Below are positions 8,306-15,713 of a stretch of DNA of 17,813 nucleotides, in pieces (position 1 is the first letter of the stretch; every line of letters starts with the position of its first letter). The notes under the pieces were generated by a model. The model worked only from the letters and a program-made list of their open reading frames with translations. It was not told the origin of the DNA and did no database searches. The DNA comes from Clostridiales bacterium. Its GTDB lineage: Bacteria > Bacillota > Clostridia > Peptostreptococcales > Anaerovoracaceae. A program made the position numbers and the translations under genes. Where the stretch lies: NCBI GenBank assembly GCA_012735285.1, contig JAAYHT010000208.1, positions 1 to 17,813 on the forward strand, in the 5' to 3' direction.

Positions 8306-9433
8306 ATGAGACACAAGAGTTTAATTAGTTACATATTAGCAATTATACTATTATTCTCACTCATGAGCGCTGGTGTAATCTTTGCTGGGACTAATGAGTA
8401 TCAGCAGAAACTAGATCAGCTCAATTCGCAGATTAACAATCTGGAAAAGCAACTAAAAGAAGGAAAGGCCGAGGAAAAAAACTTAAATGCCCAGATAAGC
8501 AATTTGGACAAGCTTATTGATAGCGCAGAAAAAGAGATCGGTAAGATAAATAAAGAGATCTCGTCTACCATGAAGAAGATCGAAAAGACAACTGCCGAAC
8601 TTGAACAGAAGCAGAAAGAGATTGACAAGCAGAACGAAGAAATGGGCAATCGCATAAGGGCCATGTATAAAAATGGTGATATTGGAATTATAGAAGTATT
8701 ATTAGGTTCGGAAAGCATAACCGATTTCATGACCAATTTGGATATGGCTCAAAAGATCTTTGACAACGATGTGAAGCTCTTAGAAAAATTAGAAGAACAG
8801 CATAGGATAATGGAAGGATACAGAAAAGAGCTAGAAGCTCTGAGACAACATCTGACCGCTAAGAAAAATGAGCAGGCCCAAAAACAGGCTGAGCTTGAAG
8901 TGAGCAGGGGAAATGTTGCCAAGTTAAAGGCGGAAGTGGCGAGCAACAATAAGGTTCTTGAAGCCCAAATAGACAGCTTAAATCAAGAGGCAAATTCGCT
9001 GATTGCCGAAATCTTAAGACTTCAAGGAACTGAGGAATACGTCGGAGGAGTGTTGGGCTGGCCTGCTCCTTCATCAAAGCGTATAACCTCCTATTTCGGT
9101 TACAGGACACACCCCATATTAAAAGTAAAGAAGCTACATACCGGCATTGACATTGGAGTGCCTTCTGGTCATGATATAGTAGCCGCTAACGCTGGAAAAG
9201 TAATCAAAGCGGCTTGGAACAACAGCTACGGATATATGATAATGATTGACCATGGTGGTGGTATTGTTACACTTTATGCTCACAACAGCAAGTTATTAGT
9301 CAAGACTGGAGACATTGTAAAGAAAGGTCAGGTTATAGCACTTTCGGGAAGTACGGGAATGTCTACAGGTCCCCATCTTCATTTCGAAGTAAGAGTCAAC
9401 GGTGAATACAAGAACCCATTAGATTATCTCTGA
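8306..9433 (+). CDS. Secreted coiled-coil M23 peptidase (EnvC/CwlO-like, probable FtsEX-controlled hydrolase)
   Basis: A 375-residue exported protein. It starts with a signal peptide (basic MRHK, hydrophobic core to about residue 27, likely cleavage after VIFAG), then a long highly charged coiled coil (about 30-240), then an M23/LytM endopeptidase domain (about 247-375). The zinc and catalytic residues are present: HTGID with His278 and Asp282, YAH with His326, and HLHFE with His357 and His359. It is therefore predicted to be an active peptidoglycan endopeptidase rather than a degenerate activator like E. coli EnvC. An in-frame TTG at 8291 overlaps the GGGGGG ribosome binding site (8293-8298), so ATG 8306 is preferred. 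Its place right after ftsEX and its coiled-coil plus LytM build match the partner class activated by FtsEX in other bacteria; the interaction itself is inferred. Confidence 0.9.
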   Translation: MRHKSLISYILAIILLFSLMSAGVIFAGTNEYQQKLDQLNSQINNLEKQLKEGKAEEKNLNAQISNLDKLIDSAEKEIGKINKEISSTMKKIEKTTAELEQKQKEIDKQNEEMGNRIRAMYKNGDIGIIEVLLGSESITDFMTNLDMAQKIFDNDVKLLEKLEEQHRIMEGYRKELEALRQHLTAKKNEQAQKQAELEVSRGNVAKLKAEVASNNKVLEAQIDSLNQEANSLIAEILRLQGTEEYVGGVLGWPAPSSKRITSYFGYRTHPILKVKKLHTGIDIGVPSGHDIVAANAGKVIKAAWNNSYGYMIMIDHGGGIVTLYAHNSKLLVKTGDIVKKGQVIALSGSTGMSTGPHLHFEVRVNGEYKNPLDYL

Positions 9434-9452
9434 TGATACAAAAAACATAAAT

Positions 9453-9475
9453 GGGGGCGGAAAGCCCCTTTTTTT
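9453..9475 (+). terminator. Intrinsic terminator between the M23 gene and recJ
   Basis: GGGGC (9454-9458), a GGAAA loop and GCCCC (9464-9468) are followed by seven T residues (9469-9475). The recJ ribosome binding site AGGAG starts only four bases later (9479-9483), so recJ has no room for its own promoter after the terminator. Recj expression needs readthrough or a promoter inside the M23 gene. Confidence 0.85.
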
Positions 9476-9488
9476 ACTAGGAGATTAT

Positions 9489-11147
9489 ATGAACTATAAT
9501 TGGATATTACCGGAAGAAACCATTGAAAAGGATATATTTAAAGAACTCTTAAAAAGAAGGGGTCTTACAGATGATGAAGAAATAGAAGAGTTTCTTTCTG
9601 ACAGACCTCAGCTTACATATGATCCCTTTCTGATGAAAAATATCGAGCAAGGGGCGGACAGGATACTTAATGCCATAGAAAAAGGACACAAGATTTGCAT
9701 CTACGGCGATTACGATGCGGATGGAGTATGTGCCATAAGCTTGCTCTTGGAGATCTTGGGAAAGCTTACTACAAATATTACATATTACATCCCTTCCCGT
9801 TTTGACGAAGGCTATGGGCTTAATAAAGAGGCTATAGCAGCTATTAAAGAAGATGGTGTTGATTTAATTGTAACGGTTGACTGCGGAAGCGTATCAGCAG
9901 AGGAAGTAGAATATGCCAAACAAATAGGTTTGGATATTGTTGTAACTGACCATCATAATTTAAATGATAATATTGTTTCCTGCATATTGGTTAACCCTAA
10001 GCAAAAAGATTGTCCCTATCCTCAGAAGGATCTTTCCGGCTGTGGTGTTGCCTTTAAACTGGCTCAGGCCTTGGAGCGTAAAACTGCACCTGCTATAAGC
10101 AAAGCAGATTTAAACAAGGTGCTGGACCTGGTAGCGATTGCTACCATCGGAGACATAGTACCCCTCCTAGGCGAAAACAGGACCATGGTTAAGTACGGAC
10201 TTAGGGTGATCAAAAGCGGCAGGAGAGTCGGACTTAGAATGCTGATAGAAGAAACGGGGCTTGAGCTTGAGGATATAAATTCGGACAGGATCGCATATAT
10301 TATAGTACCTCACTTGAATGCAGCCGGTCGAATACTATCAGCTGATACAGGGGTAAAGCTTTTAACACAGAAAGATGAGCATTGCTTAAAAAAGCTTACT
10401 TCTATGCTGCTATCCCACAATCAAGAGCGCAAGCGTATTCAGCAGGAGACCTTTGAATCAACGGTGGATATTGTTGAGAAATACCATAAAGACGAAATGT
10501 TTCTGGTATTGAACATACCCGAAGCCCATGAAGGAATAGCAGGGATAGTAGCTGGAAAAATTAAAGATAAATACCATCGGCCAACTATTCTTTTGACATC
10601 AGTAGATGAAGATAGATTAAAGGGCACAGGAAGAAGCATAGAAGGAATAGATCTTTACCAGATGCTATCAGAATGCAAGGAACTGTTTGAAAAATTTGGA
10701 GGACATGCAGGGGCTTGTGGCTTTACCATTAAAAAAGTTAATTTTAGCGCCTTGCGTGACCATCTTTTGGTGTCGGCTCAAAGGCTTTATCAAAAGGATC
10801 CCTCACTATTTAGTTCTAAGCTTTTAATTGATATAGTAACTAAGGCTAAATGTTTAGACCATGATTTAGCAGACAAGATAGAAAAGCTTGAACCCTACGG
10901 CCATAGAAATCCAAAACCTGTTTTTTGCATCAGGGGAATAAGTCCTGAAATGCCAATGTATATGGGTGACAGGCAGCAGCATGTTAGATTTAATGTCAAC
11001 AACCTCACATTCGTTATATTCCGAAGAGGAGAGGAATTTAGAGAGTATTACAAGACTAGGGAGTCAATAGACCTGGTAGGCTATTTTGAAAAGAATTATT
11101 ATAACGGCTATAAAAGGCTACAATTTATTGTGATAGATTTTAAATAA
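9489..11147 (+). CDS. recJ: Single-stranded-DNA-specific exonuclease RecJ
   Basis: A 5'-3' single-strand exonuclease of the DHH phosphoesterase superfamily, acting in recombination (RecF pathway), mismatch and base excision repair. The DHH domain shows motif I GDYDADG (73-79), VDCGS (130-134) and the DHH triad (154-156). VPHLNAAGR follows near 274-282, and the DHHA1 domain has GGHAGACGF (404-412). A C-terminal region of about 100 residues fits the RecJ OB-fold. At 552 residues it is close to the E. coli length and lacks the extra C-terminal region of the longer Bacillus proteins. ATG 9489 has AGGAG five bases upstream. It sits between two cell-wall-related genes, which is out of theme and may reflect a past rearrangement. 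Confidence 0.95.
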   Translation: MNYNWILPEETIEKDIFKELLKRRGLTDDEEIEEFLSDRPQLTYDPFLMKNIEQGADRILNAIEKGHKICIYGDYDADGVCAISLLLEILGKLTTNITYYIPSRFDEGYGLNKEAIAAIKEDGVDLIVTVDCGSVSAEEVEYAKQIGLDIVVTDHHNLNDNIVSCILVNPKQKDCPYPQKDLSGCGVAFKLAQALERKTAPAISKADLNKVLDLVAIATIGDIVPLLGENRTMVKYGLRVIKSGRRVGLRMLIEETGLELEDINSDRIAYIIVPHLNAAGRILSADTGVKLLTQKDEHCLKKLTSMLLSHNQERKRIQQETFESTVDIVEKYHKDEMFLVLNIPEAHEGIAGIVAGKIKDKYHRPTILLTSVDEDRLKGTGRSIEGIDLYQMLSECKELFEKFGGHAGACGFTIKKVNFSALRDHLLVSAQRLYQKDPSLFSSKLLIDIVTKAKCLDHDLADKIEKLEPYGHRNPKPVFCIRGISPEMPMYMGDRQQHVRFNVNNLTFVIFRRGEEFREYYKTRESIDLVGYFEKNYYNGYKRLQFIVIDFK

Positions 11148-11172
11148 TAATAAACTACTTAAGGAGACAGCA

Positions 11173-12378
11173 ATGCTGATAATAAAGAAGAGAAACCTAA
11201 TATTTCTCATAATCGTATTCACACTGATAGGTGCAGGGATCACCTGGGGGTCAACTAAAGCCCTCGACTTTTTATCGGATGATGTTTCAATCTCCCAAAA
11301 CCAATTTGAGGAATATAAAAAGCTGAAGGAGAATTACGGGAAATTAGCTACCCTTCAACATCTTATAGAAGAAACATATTATCTCCCTGTCGATTCAGAA
11401 AAGCTTTATGAAGGCATGTATAAGGGATTGTTTTGGGGTATTGGTGATCCATATTCTTCCTATTTGACAAGTAAAGAATACGAAGAACTGATGATGACGA
11501 CAACAGGTGAATATGAGGGAATAGGTGTGACTATAGCTCCTGACCAGAATGGATATATCAAAGTTGTTGCACCCATGGATGATTCACCGGCTGAGAGAGC
11601 GGGGATAAAATCCGGCGACAAGATCATATCGGTGGATGGGGTTGAATATAGGGGTGATTCGATCGATAGGGCAGCAAGTGCCATGAGGGGCAAAGAAGGA
11701 ACAAAGGTAAAAATCGGTGTAATGAGAGGAAACGAAACCTTTGAACTTGAAATAATCAGGGCAAGTATTACTTTGGAAACAGTTAAATCAGAGCTCCTTG
11801 ACAATGGCATCGGATATATCAGAATAAGTTCATTTGAAGAGCGAACAGCCGATGATTTTGGTAAGGCCTTGCGTGACATAGAGGCAAATGGAGCAAAGGG
11901 ATTAATAATTGATCTTAGAGACAATCCAGGTGGATTAGTAGATGTATGCATAGAAGTGGCTGACTACCTTCTCCCTGAAGGAGTAGTAACTTTTACTGAG
12001 AACAAGAAGGGAGAAAGGAAGTACTTTAAATCAAATCCAGGAGCCACAAGTCTTCCCTTTGTAGTGCTGGTTAACGGTGGTACCGCCAGTGCTAGCGAGA
12101 TAGTGGCAGGGGCTGTTAAAGACCATGAGCAGGGTATAGTTGTAGGAACTAAGACATACGGCAAAGGAATTATACAGGAGATCCTGCCTTTAGATGCAGG
12201 TGATGCTATAAAGCTTACAATAATGCAATACTTCTCTCCTAAAGGGAATACTATTCACGAGATAGGCCTTGAACCTGATTATGTTGTAGAGTTATCGGAG
12301 GAGGATTTTGTGAACGGAGAGTTGCCAAGAGAAAAGGATAAGCAGCTTAAGAAGGCAATAGAATTATTAGAACAATAA
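11173..12378 (+). CDS. S41 family C-terminal processing peptidase with PDZ domain (CtpA/CtpB-like)
   Basis: A 401-residue serine protease with an N-terminal membrane anchor or uncleaved signal (about residues 8-27), an N-terminal helical region, a PDZ domain (about 95-175) and an S41 catalytic domain. The catalytic Ser/Lys dyad fits Ser306 in GGTASASE and Lys331 in TYGKG, a separation of 25 residues that equals that of E. coli Prc (Ser452/Lys477). It acts outside the membrane. Family members cut exposed C-termini; Bacillus CtpB cuts a sporulation signalling protein, and a ctpB gene is also found beside ftsEX in Bacillus subtilis. ATG 11173 has AAGGAG at 11161-11166. There are only 25 bases after recJ and no promoter is visible, so it is probably co-transcribed with recJ. 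Confidence 0.92.
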   Translation: MLIIKKRNLIFLIIVFTLIGAGITWGSTKALDFLSDDVSISQNQFEEYKKLKENYGKLATLQHLIEETYYLPVDSEKLYEGMYKGLFWGIGDPYSSYLTSKEYEELMMTTTGEYEGIGVTIAPDQNGYIKVVAPMDDSPAERAGIKSGDKIISVDGVEYRGDSIDRAASAMRGKEGTKVKIGVMRGNETFELEIIRASITLETVKSELLDNGIGYIRISSFEERTADDFGKALRDIEANGAKGLIIDLRDNPGGLVDVCIEVADYLLPEGVVTFTENKKGERKYFKSNPGATSLPFVVLVNGGTASASEIVAGAVKDHEQGIVVGTKTYGKGIIQEILPLDAGDAIKLTIMQYFSPKGNTIHEIGLEPDYVVELSEEDFVNGELPREKDKQLKKAIELLEQ

Positions 12379-12412
12379 AAAAAAGGGACAGGACCATTTG
12401 GAGCTGTCCCTT
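12377..12412 (-). terminator. Terminator of yerC (convergent with the S41 gene)
   Basis: GGGACAG (12385-12391) pairs with CTGTCCC (12404-12410) with a 12-base loop. Read on the minus strand the stem is followed by a run of eight T (complement of 12377-12384), a good intrinsic terminator for yerC. On the plus strand the stem is followed by TTACTAATCT, so termination of the S41 transcript there is likely weaker. Confidence 0.75.
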
Positions 12413-12418
12413 ACTAAT

Positions 12419-12724
12419 CTAATCAATATTTCTTTCTTTCATTCTTTCAAGAACCAGTTTGTAGCCATCAGCACCGTAAAGCAAACAGCGATTGACTCTG
12501 CTGATGGTTGCTGTGCTGGCTTTAGTTATCTCTTCAATTTCATTGTAGGTTTTCTTTTCGGATAGCAATTTGGCGACTTGAAATCTTTGAGATATGGCCT
12601 GTAACTCTTTTATAGTGAAGATGTCTTCGAAAAAGCGATAGCATTCTTCTTCATTTTCAAGCAATTGAATTGCCTTAAAGAGATCATCTGTTTCCTTGTT
12701 CTTCAGTTTGGATACGTAACTCAT
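12419..12724 (-). CDS. yerC: YerC/YecD family TrpR-related DNA-binding protein
   Basis: A 101-residue protein of the Firmicute YerC family, distantly related to the Trp repressor. The N-terminal helices contain ECYRFFEDIFTIKELQAISQR. The helix-turn-helix region at about 54-80 contains the family signature KASTATISRVNRCL, ending in YGADGYK. The family is widespread, but its physiological target and ligand are not established. The start is supported by a strong minus-strand GGAGGA (complement of 12730-12735) about five bases upstream of the ATG. It is the only minus-strand gene in the window. It is transcribed away from the riboswitch-ATPase unit and from a promoter whose -35 overlaps that of the ATPase. 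Confidence 0.92.
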   Translation of the reverse strand: MSYVSKLKNKETDDLFKAIQLLENEEECYRFFEDIFTIKELQAISQRFQVAKLLSEKKTYNEIEEITKASTATISRVNRCLLYGADGYKLVLERMKERNID

Positions 12725-12766
12725 AGCTATCCTCCATAGTTTTTTACTTTAATACTTTACAGTGTA

Positions 12767-12795
12767 ATTATACTATTTATGATAACTATTGACAA
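12767..12795 (-). promoter_or_regulatory. Promoter of yerC
   Basis: On the minus strand TTGTCA (complement of 12790-12795) and a perfect TATAAT (complement of 12767-12772) are separated by exactly 17 bp. This is a near-consensus sigma-A promoter placed about 45 bases before the yerC start. Confidence 0.8.
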
Positions 12796-12817
12796 TAGCT
12801 ATTTTTTCCATTATTAT
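12789..12817 (+). promoter_or_regulatory. Promoter of the riboswitch-ATPase transcript
   Basis: A perfect TTGACA (12789-12794) and TATTAT (12812-12817) are separated by 17 bp. The expected transcription start near 12823-12825 coincides with the 5' end of the riboswitch aptamer. The -35 overlaps that of the divergent yerC promoter by five bases within the palindrome CTATTG-A-CAATAG (12786-12798). Confidence 0.8.
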
Positions 12818-12824
12818 AGATTTA

Positions 12825-12912
12825 CCTAAAAGGGAGTAGTTTAAAGCTTATGATCAACATACCCGGCATTTAGCCTGGTCAGAAGCCCTTTCAAAGGAAA
12901 CAAGACTTTTAG
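12825..12912 (+). ncRNA. yybP-ykoY (Mn2+-sensing) riboswitch aptamer
   Basis: The segment carries the conserved pieces of the yybP-ykoY class in order: CTAAAAG (12826-12832, 5' strand of P1) running into GGGAGTAGT, then ATCAACATACCCGG (12853-12866), a CCCGGC/GCCTGG hairpin (12862-12867 with 12873-12878), a small CCTT/AAGG hairpin (12887-12897), and ACAAGAC continuing into CTTTTAG (12906-12912), the 3' strand of P1. The seven-base P1 is perfect. This class is known to bind Mn2+ and to control metal exporters and P-type ATPases, including YoaB of Lactococcus lactis. The downstream gene here is a P-type ATPase, as expected. Identification is by eye, not by a covariance model. Confidence 0.87.
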
Positions 12913-12963
12913 CATAATTATCAATGATTTGCAAATATTATGCTAAAGGTCTTCTTTTATTTC
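12902..12963 (+). terminator. Expression platform of the riboswitch: intrinsic terminator
   Basis: AAGACTTTTAGCATAAT (12902-12918) pairs with ATTATGCTAAAGGTCTT (12937-12953) over 17 positions with one G-U, followed by CTTTTATTTC. The left arm includes CTTTTAG (12906-12912), the same bases that form the 3' strand of aptamer P1. The two structures are mutually exclusive: ligand-stabilised P1 should prevent the terminator, giving an ON switch at the level of transcription. Confidence 0.85.
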
Positions 12964-13003
12964 ATAATATTTGTAAGTCAAATCTATATTTTGGAGGATT
13001 ATA

Positions 13004-15667
13004 ATGTTTGAACAAATGGCAGCTCATCAGGTTTTAGACGAAATGAAAGTCGACCATGAGAAGGGTCTATCAAGTCAGGAGGCACAGAGGCGTTTAGCTG
13101 AATACGGTCCAAATGAATTTGAAGAGAAAAAGCCTAAAACCAAGTTACAGATGTTTCTGTCACAATTACATGATCCAATGATATACATTTTATTTATAGC
13201 AGTAGCCATATCTTTATTCTTAAAAGAGATTGGGGATGCTGTAATTATTGTTGCCGTAATTTTATTAAACGCGGTAATAGGAATGGTGCAGGAATCTAAA
13301 GCGGAGAAATCTTTAGAGGCACTTAAGAAGATGTCAAGTCCTACAGCTCTTGTGCGCAGAGATGGAAAAGTTTTTGAAATTCAAACAGCAGATATAGTAG
13401 TAGGAGACATAGTGGTGCTGGAAGCAGGGCGGGTGGTTCCTGCAGATATGAGGCTGATATCAAGTGTAAATTTAAAGATAGAGGAGTCGGCCTTAACCGG
13501 GGAATCGGTACCAGTTGAAAAGGATGCCGATTTTGTTGCGAAGGAGAATATACCGCTGGGCGATCGGCTGAATATGGCTTACCTTTCTACAAGTGTAGCC
13601 TATGGCCGCGGTGAGGGAGTTGTGGTTGCTACCGGCATGAAAACCGAAATAGGCAAGATAGCTAGCATGATCAGCCAGACTGGTGATGAAATGACTCCTT
13701 TGCAGAAGCGTTTGGGCTCTTTGGGAAAGGTATTAGGCATACTGGCCATAGCCCTTTGCGTTTTACTTTTTGTGCTTGCACTAATTCAGGATAGAGATGT
13801 TATGGAAATGCTTCTGGTAGCAATTTCGTTAGCAGTAGCAGCTATCCCCGAAGGTCTGCCAGCCGTCGTAACCATAGTGCTTGCTTTAGGTGTTACCCGC
13901 ATGGTAAAGGTAAATACCATCGTTAGGAAACTACCTGCAGTTGAAACCCTTGGCTCTGTCAGCGTAGTCTGTTCGGATAAGACAGGAACCCTTACACAGA
14001 ATAAGATGACTGTAACAAAAGTATATATGGACGAAGAGCTGAAAGATGTGGAAGAGATCGATTACCAGAAGAACAAGCTGTTTGTAAACGGCTTTATGCT
14101 TTGCACCGATGCTTCGATTGAAGACAATAACAGATTAGGAGATCCTACTGAGCTGGCCCTCCTAGATATGGGCGCAAAATTAGGAGTAGAAAAGAAAGAC
14201 ATCATAAATACTTATCAGAGAATCAATGAAAAGCCCTTTGATTCATCTCGTAAAATGATGACCACTGTGCATAAGAACAGCGATAAGGGAGTAATTGCTT
14301 TTACGAAAGGAGCACTGGACAGGGTTATAGTCAATTGCACCAGGGTATTAATTAATGGCGAGATTAGAGAGATTACACAGGAAGATATAGGGAATATCAA
14401 TAATGCATCGGAACAAATGTCAAAGGAAGCATTGCGTGTGCTTGCTTTGGCCTATAAGTCTGATGATGATTCAGCTAGTGAATCTGATCTTACCTTTGTA
14501 GGCTTAGTTGGCATGATCGACCCTCCAAGGCCTGAAGCGATTGAAGCTGTTAAAGTATTCGACAAGGCATCTGTCACAACTGTTATGATAACCGGTGACC
14601 ATAAAGATACAGCCTTAGCAGTTGCAAAGGAGTTAGGAATAGCTTCAAGGGAAGAACAGTGTATAACAGGAGAAAAATTAGATCAGATGAGCCAGGAGGA
14701 ATTAAATCAAATAGTGCCTGACCTGAGGGTTTTTGCTAGAGTTTCTCCGGAGAACAAGGTTATGATTGTCAACGCCTATAAAGCTAACGGCCATATAGTA
14801 TCGATGACAGGTGACGGTGTTAACGATGCTCCATCCCTTAAAATTGCAGACATTGGGGTTGCGATGGGAATAACGGGTACCGATGTGGCCAAGGGTGCAG
14901 CTGACATGGTCTTAACCGATGATAATTTTGCGACTATACAAAAGGCTATAGAAGAGGGCCGTAATATTTATAATAATATTAAGAAATCGGTTCTATTTTT
15001 GCTATCATCTAATTTGGGTGAAATCGTCACAATGTTTGTGGCTATAGCAGCAGGCCTGGCCTCTCCATTAAAAGCCATCCATATACTCTGGGTAAACCTT
15101 ATAACCGACTCCTTGCCTGGCTTGGCCTTGGGAGTTGACTCAGGTGATCCTGATATAATGAACAAACCTCCTAGGGATGCAAAGGAAAGCCTGTTTGCAG
15201 AGGGAGGCATGGCTACAATACTGTTTTTCGGAGCAGTAATAGGGGTTATTACCCTTGGTGCATTCCTCTACACACCCATTAATATTTTACTAGAGGCAGG
15301 CAACCCAGTAAACTTTGAAGCTGTAAAAACCCTTTATAGAGACGGGGATATATATACAAGATCTCAGACCTATGCCTTTACCGTCTTAGCCATCTCCCAG
15401 TTATTCAATGCTATAGGTATGAGGAATTTGAATAGATCAATATTCAGATATAATCACTTCAATAACAGGGTTATGTTACTGGCATTTGTAGTAGGTTTCG
15501 GCCTTCAGATAGCAGTAACTGAGATAACTTTTATAACCAAAATCTTTGGAACGGTTGCACTATCCGTAGAAGAGTGGCTTATACTGACAGCCTTATCTAC
15601 GGCTCCACTCTGGTTCCATGAGATATTTGTGTTTATAAGATATATGAGCAAAAGGCAAAACCATTAG
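13004..15667 (+). CDS. P-type (type II) cation-transporting ATPase, Ca2+/Mn2+ exporter type (YoaB-like)
   Basis: An 887-residue P-type ATPase of the SERCA/PMR1-like group, predicted to pump divalent cations out of the cytoplasm. The N-terminal cation-ATPase domain is followed by M1-M2 and the actuator domain with LTGESVPV. M4 has PEGLP with Glu283, and CSDKTGTLT gives the phosphorylated Asp325. The nucleotide-binding domain has FTKGA; MITGDHKDTA and TGDGVNDAP (Asp604) follow. M5 has SSNLGE with Asn670 and Glu673, and M6 has NLITDSLP with Asn698 and Asp702. These match SERCA site I and II ligand positions (Glu309, Asn768, Glu771, Asn796, Asp800), so the protein looks Ca2+-like in ligands, while the yybP-ykoY riboswitch upstream points to Mn2+. 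ATG 13004 has GGAGG (12993-12997). Confidence 0.93.
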   Translation: MFEQMAAHQVLDEMKVDHEKGLSSQEAQRRLAEYGPNEFEEKKPKTKLQMFLSQLHDPMIYILFIAVAISLFLKEIGDAVIIVAVILLNAVIGMVQESKAEKSLEALKKMSSPTALVRRDGKVFEIQTADIVVGDIVVLEAGRVVPADMRLISSVNLKIEESALTGESVPVEKDADFVAKENIPLGDRLNMAYLSTSVAYGRGEGVVVATGMKTEIGKIASMISQTGDEMTPLQKRLGSLGKVLGILAIALCVLLFVLALIQDRDVMEMLLVAISLAVAAIPEGLPAVVTIVLALGVTRMVKVNTIVRKLPAVETLGSVSVVCSDKTGTLTQNKMTVTKVYMDEELKDVEEIDYQKNKLFVNGFMLCTDASIEDNNRLGDPTELALLDMGAKLGVEKKDIINTYQRINEKPFDSSRKMMTTVHKNSDKGVIAFTKGALDRVIVNCTRVLINGEIREITQEDIGNINNASEQMSKEALRVLALAYKSDDDSASESDLTFVGLVGMIDPPRPEAIEAVKVFDKASVTTVMITGDHKDTALAVAKELGIASREEQCITGEKLDQMSQEELNQIVPDLRVFARVSPENKVMIVNAYKANGHIVSMTGDGVNDAPSLKIADIGVAMGITGTDVAKGAADMVLTDDNFATIQKAIEEGRNIYNNIKKSVLFLLSSNLGEIVTMFVAIAAGLASPLKAIHILWVNLITDSLPGLALGVDSGDPDIMNKPPRDAKESLFAEGGMATILFFGAVIGVITLGAFLYTPINILLEAGNPVNFEAVKTLYRDGDIYTRSQTYAFTVLAISQLFNAIGMRNLNRSIFRYNHFNNRVMLLAFVVGFGLQIAVTEITFITKIFGTVALSVEEWLILTALSTAPLWFHEIFVFIRYMSKRQNH

Positions 15668-15713
15668 TATTTCTTTATTGACAAAAAAAGTGTACAATAG
15701 GGGGAAAAGGCTC

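Noticed and set aside
11460..11951. 163-residue minus-strand ORF inside the S41 protease gene
   Set aside because: Its composition is that of an antisense shadow and it lies wholly within a well-supported gene.
15678..15698. TTGACA and TACAAT ahead of the phosphopantetheinyl transferase as a promoter
   Set aside because: The boxes are only 9 bp apart, far from the 16-18 bp needed.
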